Assembly (NCBI RefSeq): GCF_029873635.1
Contig: NC_080423.1
Coordinates: 87,837,191 to 87,901,190 of the forward strand
Length of the DNA: 64,000 nucleotides
Origin: Malania oleifera
Lineage: Eukaryota > Streptophyta > Magnoliopsida > Santalales > Ximeniaceae
Reading direction: 5' to 3'
Shown piece after piece: positions 44,851 to 57,290 of this stretch. Made by a program: the position numbers and the translations under genes. Below the pieces are notes generated by a model. The model made no database searches and had not been told where the DNA came from. It was given only the letters and a program-made list of their open reading frames with translations. The first letter of the stretch is position 1. Each line of letters opens with the position of its first letter.

Positions 44851-47343
44851 TATATATGTAAGTATATATATATAAGTATATATAAGTAAGTATATATAAG
44901 TATATATAAAAGTTTAAAGTATGGATAAAGGAAAGAAAAAAAAGAAAAAAACTTAAAGGCTAAGTTTCTGGAGAAGCAGGAAGAGGAGAAGAAAGAAGAA
45001 AAAAAAAAGATTCACGTGCAGAACAGCAGGGAAAGAAAGAAAGAGAAAAAAAAAAAAAAAAATTCTCTCAACTCACATTCTCCACTCCTATTCTCTCTAC
45101 AATTTCATGGCGGATCCTCGCCCAATTGAAAATCTGAGAATACCATCGAACCCCATTCTTTGCCACCGACATATCTACCGAAGTGGATTTATCGTATAAG
45201 AGTAACGTGGACATATCTCCTGAGGTTAGACAAATTCTCATTCTTACCTTAATTTTTCTTAAATTTTAAGCCAAATTGACGATTGAACACCATCACGAGA
45301 ATCTAAGGGATGATTCTCTACAAGTCTAACGGAACAGATTTCTCATGGGGTCGTTGTAGAAATAGCCCAAAATTAGGATAAATGAGTTATTTAGAAATTA
45401 ATTGGTATTTAATTATTGTAAATTAGGAAATGTTAAAATAATATTTTATTGTTGTTGATTTGATTGAATTAGGACTCGGGTGAGCGCTGCGGGTATAATT
45501 TTGGGAGCCCTGTAGGCGTGATTCAGGGAATGAAGTAAGGGGGAATAAAATTATATCAGTATTTTATTTAGGTGGACCAATTATTTATAAGTGTATGAAA
45601 TTTATTATTTATCTATATGATTTTTAGAACCGTCTAAGTACTAGAAAATGATGATTTTGTTTAAAGTTTATATTTGTGATAATTGCATATGATATTAAAT
45701 TCGTGTGACATGGGAACAGTTTTTCCTAATAAATTGAATATGAATTATTGTGGTATTTGGGTTTGCATGTGGGGATGTTTGGAATGATTATGACATGATG
45801 AATGAATTGCTATGTTTGACTAATGTATGGAAATGTATTGATTTGTTGGATTACTGTGTGGGAATGTGGATATGTTGGATACCTGTGTGGTAATGCATTG
45901 ATGCGTCTGTGTGAACTAACTGGTTTGGTTATTCGTATGCATCTCAATATAACGTTGGCATGAGAAGGTTGTTGTATTGCCTAGATATAAATCATGATAT
46001 GACGTTGGCAGGTCGAGGAGCTTGTCATATTGTCATTTATATGGGGTAGGACATTGGCAGGTCGAGGAGATTGTTCTACTGATGTATGACAGGTAGGTCA
46101 TGGGGATTGGATACTGGTGAATAGTGGTGTCTGTTTGGGCCACGTGTTGCGGAAGCTGGAGTGGTGTCAGTATGGGTCACATTATATCTTGTGTGGATAA
46201 TGGCGCCTGTGTGGGCCATGTTATGTACCCTATGTGGGTAGTGGTGCCTGTGTGGGCCACGTTATGTCTTGTGTGGATAATGACGCTTGTGTGGGCCATG
46301 TTATGTACCCTGTGTGGGTAGTGGTGCCTGTGTGGGCCACATGTAGATAAGAAGTACGTACGTGCCTGTGTGGGCCACGTACTGACATGTACGTAGTTGC
46401 TCTGTGTGGGCCACGTACTGGGGACATTGACAGATAAAGTATAAGATGCATGATTCCTGTGTGGATGTGTTGTGTGCATGTGAATTTAATTATAGCATAA
46501 AAATAATGGTATAGCATATTGTGAATGCATGTGTGTGCATGTGGCGAGGTAAACATACCACCGGGGGCTTGCTGAGAAAGGCGAGTGCTCTACTAGGTAG
46601 TTTTTTGGTATCAATGCAAAGGGATGCTACTTGTATGGGCGGGTAGACATCCCGATCCTCGGAAACCTTCGCCTTTAAAATAATAAAGATGTGTGTACTA
46701 GCGGCGAGGTAATACTTTACCTGAGGGCTTACTGAGTAAGGTGAGTGCTCTGGTAGGTAGTTTTTAGTACCAGAGCAGAGGGAAGCTACTTGTATGGGCG
46801 GGTAATCTTCCCTATCTTTGGGAACTTTCGTCTGCATAAAAATTATGTACTTGTGCATATTGGATGTGTGTATGATATTAGATGTCGGAGATGTTATTAA
46901 TGATACATTTTCTCAATTGTTGTTGATGTTATATGAGAAGCAGTTTATTTTGAAATATAAATATTAAAACTTAGTTGTCACACACTATTATAATTTATTC
47001 CACCCTTATTGAGAAGTGTCTCACCCTAGTGGATTAACGATTTTTCAGGTTCTTTTGGAGACCGGGTTTGAAGGCTTAGGTTGTGATTGTTTTTGGTGGT
47101 TTTTTTTTTGGGTATTGTGAGATACTGGTATATATTTATACTAGGTTATGTTTTAAATGATGGTTGTGGATACGAATATCTGGATGTTGTAGTATTCGTT
47201 TTTGGGTTGTTATATAGAACTCTGGTATTTATTTGAGGTTATTTATTTATGTTCCGTTGCGTGCATGTTAATTATGGTATCAAATACAGGTGATTGGAAC
47301 ACGTGGCACCTGGGCCCCACTTGGCGGGTTTCGGGGCGTAACA
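44703..47343 (+). repeat. 3' LTR of the giant-LTR element
   Basis: It aligns with 41748-44306 end to end, with scattered point differences and a longer (TA)n tract (about 44801-44890). The reverse strand gives apparent open frames rich in WPTQAP; they come from the tandem repeats and are not genes. Confidence 0.88.
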
Positions 47344-47589
47344 TGCAGCACACTCGGAAGCCACCACGTGGCCATATCGGTAATTTATAACATTGTTAAC
47401 TTCCGTTAAGTTAAACCGGCCTAGTCAAATCGGTCCAGATATGTTTTGTGTCCAGTTCAGTGTCATTTTGACCAGTTCTTTACAATCCAAAACCAATTCC
47501 TAAGGGTTTTCATCCTTTTGAACACATTGGTGACATTAGATTTGCTAAAATCAATCTTTATCACTCTGTTTTTTGATATATTAAACCTG

Positions 47590-48590
47590 ATGGTGAACGA
47601 TACTACCCAAGCGGTCATTCCAAAGTTGACATGGGAGAATTATGACAATTGGTCTATTCAAATGAGAAACATTGTTGAAGATGGGACAGAAAAAGCCCAT
47701 CAAAAGAAGCCGAAACAACTATGTCTGACACTTAAAGAACGATCTTGCGAGCCGATCAAAAGAAGGATTGCAAGGTGAAGTCCATAATCTACCAAAGCTT
47801 TGATGAAGCGACATTCAAAATCATCGCCTTCGCAAAGACATCCAAAGAAGTTTGGGACTCTCTCTATCGAACACACAAAGGTGCAAACAAAGTAAAGAAG
47901 ATTCATGTTCAAACATTGCGAGGTGATTTCGAATCTTTAAGAATGAAATCTACTGAATCTATTGCTGATTACTATACACGAGTTATGGTTGTATCAAATC
48001 AATTGAGAAGAAATGAAGAGACTCTCAACGATGAGAGAATTTTCGAGAAAATTTTGCAATCTTTGGATTTAAAATGTGATTATATAGCTGTGACCATGGA
48101 AGAAACAAAAGATTTGGAAACCATGTCCGTAGAAGAACTTGTGGGCTCACTCCAAGCCCATAAGCAGAAAGTCAACAGAAGAAGTGATGATAAAGCACTA
48201 GAGCAAGCCTTCCAAACGAAGTTGTCTCTCACTACCGATAGATACGACAAAGGGGGGACTTCACAGTATGGAAGAAGACGAAGCCGAGGATCTCGTGGAA
48301 GAAGTTATGGAAATTTTGACTCTAGAGAAGGTGGCAGAAGCGGAATAGGTCCCACTAGAGAAGGACGCAATCAATAGAACTAGGTCCCACTAGGCAAAGG
48401 GCAAGGAAGAAGAGGGGCATATAATGACTGCCTAAATGTAGACAAGATAAACGTTCAGTGCTACAACTGCCACAAGTACGGACACTACAGTAATGAGTGT
48501 AGAGGTAATCCCCAAAATCACGAAGTAAATGAAAATGCTAACTTTGCAGAAAAGAAGAAAGCCGAAGGAGAATCGTTGATGCTGATAGCA
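47590..48590 (+). pseudogene. gag: copia gag (capsid and zinc knuckle), broken
   Basis: The natural start is the ATG at 47590 (MVNDTTQAVIPKLTWENYD), typical of copia gag of the UBN2 type. A frame change near 47745-47778 separates it from the main body, which ends at 48377 in an R- and G-rich tail. After a stop comes a zinc knuckle, C-x2-C-x4-H-x4-C (QCYNCHKYGHYSNEC), at 48459-48500. It would package the element RNA. Confidence 0.88.
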
Positions 48591-48599
48591 CACAATTCA

Positions 48600-49912
48600 A
48601 CCCACTAGGACCAAAATGTTTAGTATCTTGACTCTAGAGCCAGCAATCACATGATTGGAAGAAAGAACATGTTTTTTGAACTTGATGAGAAAGTTCAGGG
48701 AGACATATCATTTGGTGATCTCTCTAAAGTCCCAGTTCGAGGAAGGGAAAATGTCCTAATCAAGAGGAAGGATGGAGACCATGCTTTTATCTCCAACGTG
48801 TACTATGTGCCATTCATGAAGACTAGTATATTGAGTCTTGAATAGCTTGTGGAGAAAGGTTACCGAATTGGCCTTAAAGATAAGCAGATGGTGCTAACAA
48901 ACGCTCGAGGTAAGCTCATTACTCGAGTACAAATGGCAAAGAATCGAATGTTTCCGCTCACCATTCCACATGATACGTCAAGGTGTTTGAGTGCTATCAT
49001 CAAAGACAAAGACTGACTATGACATTTTAGGAACGAACATCTTAACTTTGAAAGTTTGAAACAATTGGGAAACAAGAAGATGGTAAAAGACTTACCCAAC
49101 ATCCACCACCCAAATGTCATATATGAAAGCAGTGTTCTGAGTAGGCAACGAAGAAACGACTTTGGAAAGCAACCCGACTGGAGATCGATCATGTCGCTCC
49201 TGCTAGTACACACAGACGTGTGTGGTCCATTGAGGCCATTTTCAAATGGATAGAACTGATACTTCCTCACCTTCATTGACGATTACAACAGGAAGACTTG
49301 GGTCTACTTCCTGAAAAGGAAGTCAGAGGTGTTCAATAAGTTCAAAGAGTTCAAAACTTTTGTGGAGAGATAGAGTGGCTGTTGCATCAAGTCACTTTGA
49401 TTAGACCAAAGGGGAGAGTACAAGGACGAAACTTTCCTGGAATTCCTTAAGCAACAAGGGATTCAAAAATAGTTCACACTGACCTACACTCCCCAATTGA
49501 ATGGTGTAGCTGAGAGGAAGAACCGCACGGTCCTTTACATGGGCAGAAGCATGTTAAAGGACAAGAATGCCCCCAAGAGTTTTTGGGCAGAAGCAGTATC
49601 ATGTGCAGTCTATCTACTCAATCGGTGTCCTACGAAGAGTCTTGATACAAAGACGCCTTATGAAGCCTAGAGTACTCACAAGCCCAGTGTGAGTAATCTT
49701 AGAGTGTTTGGCTCCATATCCTACGTCAAGATCCTAGAAGCAAGAAAGACAAAGTTAGAAGATAAAGGAGAGAAATATATTCTTGTTGGATATGACAACA
49801 GTACCGTGGGATATCGACTATACAATCTCATTAACAAGAAAGTTATTCATAGTTGGGACATAATTTTTGAAGAAAATGAATCCTAAAAGTGGGACTAGAC
49901 TGAATCTTCCAA
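48600..49912 (+). pseudogene. pol: copia protease and integrase, broken
   Basis: The protease site reads DSRASNHM where DSGASNHM is expected, so the glycine after the catalytic aspartate is lost. The GAG-pre-integrase region follows, then integrase with [25 protein letters not shown], the RGEYKDE block and [10 protein letters not shown]. At least six stops are present. The integrase C-terminal part (NLRVFGSISYVK to DIIFEENES) is open at 49689-49886. Confidence 0.87.
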
Positions 49913-49922
49913 AAATACGGAA

Positions 49923-51707
49923 TTGATGCTTGAAGGAGAAGAACCCACACAGATAAGAGAAGTGGCTATCGAGTCACAAGTTTTGGAGCTGCAGACACCT
50001 CCACACGGTTCACCACAGAGGAATGAATCTCCATCACCAATTAAGCGTGAAATCTCAGACATGAGGCCTAGAGGAGCTCGTAATCTAGTTGACCTATATG
50101 AAACTACAGAACCAATAGAAGAGTATGTTACATTATATTGTCTATTGTTGACTAGCGACTCGGTTAGCTTTGGGAAAGCTAAAGAAGAAGACAAATGGAG
50201 AAAAGCGATGGATGAGGAGATTCAATTTATCGAGAAGAACAAGACTTGGGAGTTTACAAATCTCCTGAAGGGTTGAAAAACTATTGGTGTGAAATGAGTC
50301 TACAAGGTCAAGAAGAACGCTCAAGGAGAAGTTCAAAGATACAAAGCAAGACTTGTCGCCAAGGCCTACATGCAGAAAGAAGGGATTGATTATGGAGAAA
50401 TTTTTACCCAGGTTGTCAGACTTGAAACCATTAGATTACTAATTTCACTATCAGCATAAAATGGATGAAAGATTTACCAGATGGATGTGAAATCAACATT
50501 TTTGAACAGTTTTCTACAAGAAGAGATCTATATTGATCAACCACCTGGATATGTGAAGAAGGGCAAATAAGATAATGTGTACAAACTGAACAAAGCACTT
50601 TATGGTTTGAAGTAGACACCTCGTGCGTGGAACATGATGATTGATGACTATTTCCAGAAGAATGAATTTGAGAAGTTTCCCTACGAGCATGCGATATACA
50701 TGATGGAGACAGACAGAAGCATGTTGATTGCTTGCCTATATGTTGATGATCTAATTTTCACCGGCAACAATCCAGAAATGTTTGCCACTTTCAAGAGAAG
50801 CATGGTCAAAGAGTTCAAAATGACGGATATTGGTCAGATGACTCATTTTCTTAGCATAGAAGTCGTGCAAAGCGAGAAGGGAATCTTAATCTCCCAGAGC
50901 CACTATGCGAAAGAAGTACTAAAGAAGTTTGGGATGGAAAAATGCAATCCTGTGACGACTCCAATTGAAACGGGATTGGAATTGAGAAAGAATGAGCAAG
51001 GAGATGTTGACCCCATATATTTCAAGAATCTACTTGGATGCTTAAGGTATTTGATGTGCACTAGACCAGACATATTTTATGGATTTGGACTTGTCGGCAG
51101 GTATATGGAGACTCCTGACCAGTCCCACCTGAATGCAGTGAAGAGGATACTCCGCTATGTCAAGGATACCATCATTGATGGTATATTTTATTCATCAATA
51201 GGTGATTGCAAACTTATTGGCTATTTAGAGAGCGATTGGGAAAGAGATCTTGATGAAAGAAAAAACATGATTGGATTCACATTCTTTATGGGAGATGCAG
51301 TGTTTACATGGTCATCAAAGAAGCAACCTATCGTAACGCTATCATCATGTGAAGCTGAGTATGTTGTTGTTAGCTCAACTGTTTGTCATGGTATATGGAT
51401 CAGGAATGTATTGAAGTATCTGGGAATTCTTCAAAATAACCCCACAAAAGTCTACATCGACAATCGATCAGCGATTGCATTTGCAAAGAATCCAGTATTT
51501 CATGAAAGAAACAAGCATATTGATACTCGGTATCATTTTATCAGGGAGCATGTCAAGAAGAAAGAAGTGAAGTTGATATCTTGTAGAACGTATGATTGGT
51601 TTGCTGACATTTTCACGAAACCACTCAGGCATGATATTTTTGTAAGACTGAAGACAATACTTGGAATGATAAAGCCAGGAGAGACAAGTTTAAGGGGGGG
51701 ATGTTGA
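49923..51707 (+). pseudogene. pol: copia reverse transcriptase and RNase H, partly open
   Basis: The N-terminal part of reverse transcriptase (KWRKAMDEEIQFIEKNKTW, then EGIDYGEIF and [13 protein letters not shown]) has several stops. A 357-residue open stretch at 50634-51707 carries the catalytic YVDD (residues 36-39, nt 50739-50750) and a full RNase H: D201, E240 in SSCEAEY, D276 in YIDNRSA and the HID motif at 295-297. It ends GGC just before the polypurine tract. The openness here contrasts with the broken first half, but without the N-terminal fingers it cannot work. Confidence 0.9.
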
Positions 51708-52057
51708 AGATTAAAACTAAACTTGATGGTGGTAGCAAAATTTGACGACGGTAGCTCCACCAAACCTAGTCCATTGTTGTTGAAATTGCAGTGGAAAGTA
51801 GGCCACCAACCTCACCAACCAGCCCACCATTGTTGATTATACTGCTCTAGCAATTACTATAAATAGATGTGTGAGTGTGTAATGTAATGTGTGGTGTAGA
51901 GAGGGTGAATAACTAGTGAAAAGAGAGTTTGTGTATTTAGAATTCCTCTGTAATTTTTTTTTTTTTTTTTTTCAGATTGAAATCAATTAAGTGTATTCGT
52001 GTGTAATCCTCACTCAATTTTAATCACAACCAGTGATTGAGTGAGTCCCTCCCATCA
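51702..52057 (+). repeat. 3' LTR of copia copy 2 (356 bp)
   Basis: It starts TGTTGAAGATT after the polypurine run AAGTTTAAGGGGGGGA (51686-51701) and ends CCCATCA. It differs from the 5' LTR at many positions, so the insertion is not recent. Confidence 0.92.
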
Positions 52058-52394
52058 TATATATCACAACCCTCAAACTTATTTAACTATTTTGCATCAT
52101 TTGGCTCGTGGATGCAGCAAATTTGTTTGCAAATATATAGATTTGGTTTAGGCTCATTTTAGGCATGCGTCTTTTGGGGATGCTCTTAAATTGCATATCC
52201 ACATATGAATATATTAATAAATGGATATACCTAGATGAGCATCACTGGGGCAGACTTAAAAAAGAGAGATGGAATGTAGATCACATGCTATCTATCTATT
52301 TATCTATCTAGTTCCTACTTTCTTTGTTCTAATTGGTTTAGTTGGTTGAGAATTCCAAGTGATGTGGGGAAGGATGAAGACAGTATGATGGGGT

Positions 52395-52430
<36 letters not shown>

Positions 52431-53590
52431 CAAAATGCATGTGCTCTAAACATATTAATGTGTATACCAAAGTTAAAATACGTAGTCTCTAGCTAGAACA
52501 GCATCAGCCCGATAGAAAGGAGGCTAACAATCTTTAAGTGAAACACGTAGTGAAAGGGTTAGGCTGCTAGCACATACATACAAAAATTTATGACCATTCA
52601 CCTACGTACCATCCCTTTCTCACTTCCCACTCGTACATTCTTTTGCTTTAAGGAAAAGCATTTCATCTTTGGCACATCCACCTTCTGTTCCGTCAGCTTC
52701 GTTCAAACCGGGGCAAAAGAAAAGCAAATGTCTTCTTCCATCTCGCTTTCCTCTTTTCTTTCTAATGAGATTTAGACCAAAATATAAGTGAGTTCTCAAA
52801 GAAAATAGGGAAAAAAATTCATTAATAATTTATTTGAAACGTAAGAGTGGAAAAGAAAAAATAAAATAGAATCAGACTTTATAATTATATGTATTCATCA
52901 TACTATTTCTCTCATTCTTTTTCACCCTGAAATTGCGTTTAAAAGCATAAATTTTAAATCTTAAATTTGAATTTGAATAGATTTAGACAAAATCTAATAT
53001 AATCTTATATTAATTTTTATCCAAATCTGATTAGTAGTTGAACTCAAGTTGAGAATGATAAAGCAGCAACTGATGATGTTGCAATGACATGTCCATCCAT
53101 TCAATGCGAGTCTCCAATAAACATGGTCTTTGCTTATAATTTTGAGCAGAGTGGCACTTAGAACATGCCCACTTCCAGTACTCGTCATTCTCAGCACAAT
53201 AATCTACCACAGTAAATTTGTTATATAGGCATAAGATAGAATGGGTTCATTTCCTGATTTTGGTATTTCATACGCCCTAATGCCATCGGTGGAAATCCCT
53301 AAACCCCTACGAACCCTATAAATATTTGTATATTATGTGCTCATCAAACTCCAGCCCATCCAATCATGAGTGGGATTTGATTGACAAATAAATAAATTTA
53401 TGTCCAGGATTACTTTGATTGGTTCCCATTGTCTAATCAACAATTGGAATATAAGTTATGCTTCAATTCTATCAGTGAAGATATGGATTTAGGATTGCAT
53501 CCCCATAGTTGTTTGCTCATATGGGTAGACTCACCTTAGCATTATATATATAAAACTTGCTGCAAGTTAAAATCATCACACCTTAAAATC
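52058..53590. other. Intergenic DNA, no gene seen
   Basis: It holds (AG)n at about 52400-52427 and a TATC-rich stretch near 52290. Short open frames lack any family signature. Confidence 0.55.
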
Positions 53591-53890
53591 TGTTTGGAAC
53601 TTGAAAAATATGAGGAGTCCACCTTTTTTATGAAGGAAAATTTGGAGGAATTCACTTTTTTATGTTTGGTTGTCAAGAAAAGTAAGAAAGAAAACAAAAA
53701 ATATACCAAATCAATGAATAAAATTTTAATTTAAAACATCATTAACATTAGATTTTTCTTAATTTTTAATTATATTAGAATAATTTTTTAATTTTAGTGT
53801 TATTTGATATGGAGAAAAAATATAATAAAAAATAAATTTCCTACCTATTTTTTTTTTTCTTTTTTCCCATCAAAATTTTTAATCCAAACA
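53591..53890. mobile_element. MITE-like element, 300 bp, TGTTTGGA termini
   Basis: Starts TGTTTGGA and ends TCCAAACA, an exact 8-bp inverted repeat. The AT-rich interior is shared with decayed relatives at 36597-36890 and near 18300-18515. No coding potential. Confidence 0.55.
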
Positions 53891-54860
53891 TACCTAAATG
53901 GAGCCTAATCTACAAACAATACAAACAATCGACCAGCAAAGATAAAAAATCAGTTAAACTTGACCATACTCCCAAAGACTTTCCAACTTTGCTTCTGCTA
54001 CATAAGGTATTACTAAATTTTACTATTGCTGTCAATCTGCTGCAATTCTCGTTTTTAAAGGTTTGGGATTTTGGTATGGGCTCTGGTGCAGCAAGAGAGA
54101 GAAGAAAAGGGCCTATCACGGGTTCACATGGCAGTAAGAGAAAGGAGAAAAGGGGCCTATGAGCCGTGCATACTCCATTCCTTGTTGCTCATGCCACATG
54201 AGCCCATGGTTACATGCCATGATGAATAAAATGACTCTTTGGGATTAGCTGTCTCAAGCATAAGAAGCCATGCACAGAGCAGTGGGGGTGTAAGCAGTTA
54301 ATGAGAAACCATCAGGAAACAAGGCAAGAGACGGGTACGTGGAGATTTATTAAAAGCAATCAATTTGGGATAGAGATGTTTTAGAAAAAGTAAGAACGTT
54401 TTTTCTAAGAAGACAACATCATTCTCAATTGTACAATGATGCACCTACCAACCGCCATTGGAGCGTACAAATTTGAATAGAAAAATATGGAGATAAAGGC
54501 TTGGGAAGCAATGCATTGAAGAAGAAAAAGAGATTCAAAAAAAGTCTATTCATTATTTTGTTGATCTCGTTATCTTGAATGTTGACCTTAAGCATCCCAA
54601 TGGCGTGGCATGGCATGGCATGGTTGAATAACTTAAATGAATCCTAGTTCCTCTTTCCCCGGAATTCAGGTTTCAACATGAACCTACAAATTTCTCTCAA
54701 TGCAGTTTCACAAACCTGCAGGTTAAACTTAAGCATCCAATTGTGTAATCAAACAAAATCAAGCTCCTATTTCCTTTTCTCTACTGGTTTGAACATGAGC
54801 ACACAAGTTCCCATCATAGTGAACAATGAGCAGTGAACAATTCAGGCTTCAGAATATTAA

Positions 54861-54896
<36 letters not shown>

Positions 54897-55193
54897 GCAA
54901 TGCATATCTTGCATTCGGGAGCTAATCTGAAAATTAGTGATTCATGCTTCATTATATAATAATAATACTAATAAATAACAAATAAAAGTCGAGTTGGAGA
55001 AGGGCATCAACAAATGCTTATCTTGGTTGGCAATTATCTGACAAGCGCATATGAATCAAATGTACAGGTTAAAAGAGAAGGACAAATTTAAATAGAACAA
55101 TAGTAAATCAATAAAGACTAACAGAAAGAGACATGGTGGAATGAATTACAAAAACATACAAATAGCACCAAAGCCTTGGATACTTTTTAAGTG
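53891..55193. other. Intergenic DNA, no gene seen
   Basis: Contains (CA)n at about 54863-54893 and a GGCATGGCATGGCATGG repeat at about 54604-54622. Two similar sentences around AAGAGAGAGAAGAAAAGGGCCTA and AAGAGAAAGGAGAAAAGGGGCCTA (54090-54160) form a small local duplication. No gene is seen. Confidence 0.55.
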
Positions 55194-55229
55194 AAAAAGC
55201 ATAAAAGATGTGTGAAAAACTATGGGTAA

Positions 55230-55588
55230 AAGTAGAAGAAATTCATTATGAAAAATAATGATACAACTTCTCTCTAATTAAAAGAGGAGAACAATGATAC
55301 CTCTCTCTTGAATTAGGAGTACACAAATCTCACTAGAAATAACAGACTACAACAAGGACACTTTTTAGAAGAGTACTTGATTTCTCTCTCTTTTAAGCTA
55401 GAGTTGGAGATGCTTGGGATAATTTATTCCTTCACCACCACTCCCTTATTTATAGGGGTTTTGTAAGACTCCTTTTCAAAACCGTCAAATGAATAGTACA
55501 ACCACCATATGAATAGTACAGTCACCATATGAATAGTACAACTCCTATGTTGGACTTTGAATAATAGAAATGACTTTATAATTTAACA
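55230..55588 (-). repeat. 3' LTR of the minus-strand copia element, truncated
   Basis: It aligns with 59938-60372. It starts (at 55588) TGTTAAATTATAAAG, next to a polypurine tract reading AAGTGGGAGAA on the minus strand. Short repeats around ATGAATAGTACA number three here and six in the 5' LTR, so their copy number changed. Confidence 0.85.
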
Positions 55589-55694
55589 TTCTCCCACTTA
55601 AAGTCATTTTCAAACTCTTTTTTTTTTTTCATCATTTCTAGTCTTGCCAGTTCTATGCCACTTACGTTTTTGTTAGACCATAAGAGGATCTACA

Positions 55695-57290
55695 CTATAT
55701 GAATTTGTCAGTGTTGATTGGTTTTGTCATAACATTTGTTAGGTTGTCTTTGGTGTGAATCTTTTGTATGTCCACACTTTCTTCTTCTACATCTTCTCGA
55801 ACGAAGTGATATTGTACTCCGATGTGTTTTGTCTTGGAATGAAAAGCCGAATTTCTTGCAATATGCAAGGCACTCTGACTATCACAATATAGAGAAATTT
55901 TCTCTTGATTGTGCCTGAGTTCTTCCAATAGTTTTTTAATCTATATTGCCTCCTTGCAAGCCTGTGTAGCTGCCATGTATTTAACTTCAGTTATAGACAA
56001 TGCCACAACAGTTTACAACTTTGATACCCAGCTTATTGCTACTCTTGCAAGAGTAAACACATAACCTGTAGTGAATTTTCTTTTGTCAAGATTACCTGCA
56101 AAATTTGAATCAACATATTTCCTAACAATGAATTCTGATCCTCCGTAACATAATGCAGCATCCGAGGTCCCTTTGATGTATCTTAGGACCCTTTTCACAG
56201 CATTCCAATGCTCTCTACCAAGATTCGCCATGAACTGACTGACTGTACCAACTGCTTGAGCAATATTTGGTCTTCTACAAACCATAGCGTACATTAGGCT
56301 TCCCACTACTGATGCATACGACACTCGAGACAATTCCATCCTCTCCGCTTCATTGCTAGGACATACTTGAGGATAATTTGTAATTGACAGGAAGTGGGGT
56401 AGAAATTGACTTACAATCTTGCATGTTGAAGCGTCGCAAGACTTTCTTCAAATAATTCTTTTGAGAAAGTCAAATCTTCTTGTCTTTTCTGTCTCGGTTA
56501 ATTTGCATCCCTAAAATCTTGTTTGTTGGTCCCAAATCCTTCATATCAAACTTCCTAGTCAATTGTGCCTTCAATTCTTGGACCCTTTCTTTGTTGGGGC
56601 CTACAACCAACATATCATCTATATACAACAATAAAATAATAAAATCATTATTACCAAATCTCTTGTAGTACGTACAATGGTCTGCACTGAGTCTGTTGTA
56701 TTTGAGGCTAATTATGAAGGAATCAAATCTCTTGTACCAACATCTTGGCGCCTGCTTTAAGTTGTACAGAGATTTAGTTAACCTGCAAATCAAGTTTTCT
56801 TTTTCTTTTTCTTCAAAACCTTCTGGTTGGAGTAAGTAAATCTCTTCTTCAAGTTCTCCATGAAGGAAAGCAGTTTTCATATCAAACTGCTTTAAAAATA
56901 AATCAAACACAACACACATAGCCAATATAGTTCTGATAGTAGTAAGTCTAACAATTGGAGAAAATATCTCATTAAAATCAATACCTTCTTTCTAAGCATA
57001 CCCTTTCACTACCAGTCTTACACGATATCGTTCCACCTGATTGTTGTCATCTCGCTTGATCCTGTAGACCCATTTATTTCCAATGACTTTACGTCCATGT
57101 GGTAATGGAACAAGTTTCCATGTATTATTTCTGTACAAGGCTTCAATTTCTTCTTGCATTGCTGTCATCCACAAAGAAACATCAGTGCTACTAATAGCCT
57201 CATGGAAAGTTGATGGCTCTCCATCTTCTATTAGAAGACAATATGCAGTATTGCTTGTAATGACATAATCTGAGTGTCATGATAGTTTCC
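55695..57290 (-). pseudogene. pol: copia reverse transcriptase and RNase H, broken
   Basis: Visible blocks are WMTAMQEEIEALYRNNTW, VIGNKWVYRIK, FDMKTAFLHGELEEEIYL, NLKQAPRCWYKRFD, the catalytic YIDD at 56614-56625, and VVGSLMYAM. RNase H shows DSNFAGNLDKRK, then SITEVKYMAAT, DSQSALHIARN and KHIGVQYHFVRE; the usual CEAEY glutamate motif reads TEVKY. Stops lie at about 56010, 56340, 56470 and 56990. The end is at 55695. Confidence 0.88.

Larger units (their letters stand above)
41748..47343 (+). mobile_element. Non-autonomous LTR element with giant LTRs and a 396-bp interior
   Basis: Two LTRs of 2559 bp (41748-44306) and 2641 bp (44703-47343) start TGTAACGACCC and end GGGGCGTCACA or GGGGCGTAACA. 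The interior begins with a tRNA-Met-like site (GTCGTATCAAAGC) and ends with a polypurine tract (TTAAGGAGGGAAAAA) but codes for nothing. The flanks TGCGG and TGCAG are a 5-bp target duplication with one mismatch. The LTR ends resemble those of the Tekay-like element at 1-10416, suggesting that a related gypsy element supplied its proteins. Size class fits neither TRIM (far smaller) nor typical LARD (long interior). Confidence 0.88.
40975..52057 (+). mobile_element. Ty1/copia element, copy 2, near full-length but inactivated
   Basis: 5' LTR, tRNA-Met primer site, leader, gag, protease, integrase, reverse transcriptase, RNase H, polypurine tract and 3' LTR are in Ty1/copia order (integrase before reverse transcriptase). 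Stops and frameshifts break the polyprotein. A 5.6 kb non-autonomous element lies in the leader (41748-47343). TATAT occurs next to both ends, but the 5' end appears to have lost or changed its first bases (TATTGAAG for TGTTGAAG), so the target duplication is unsure. Same family as 19536-27937. Confidence 0.92.
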
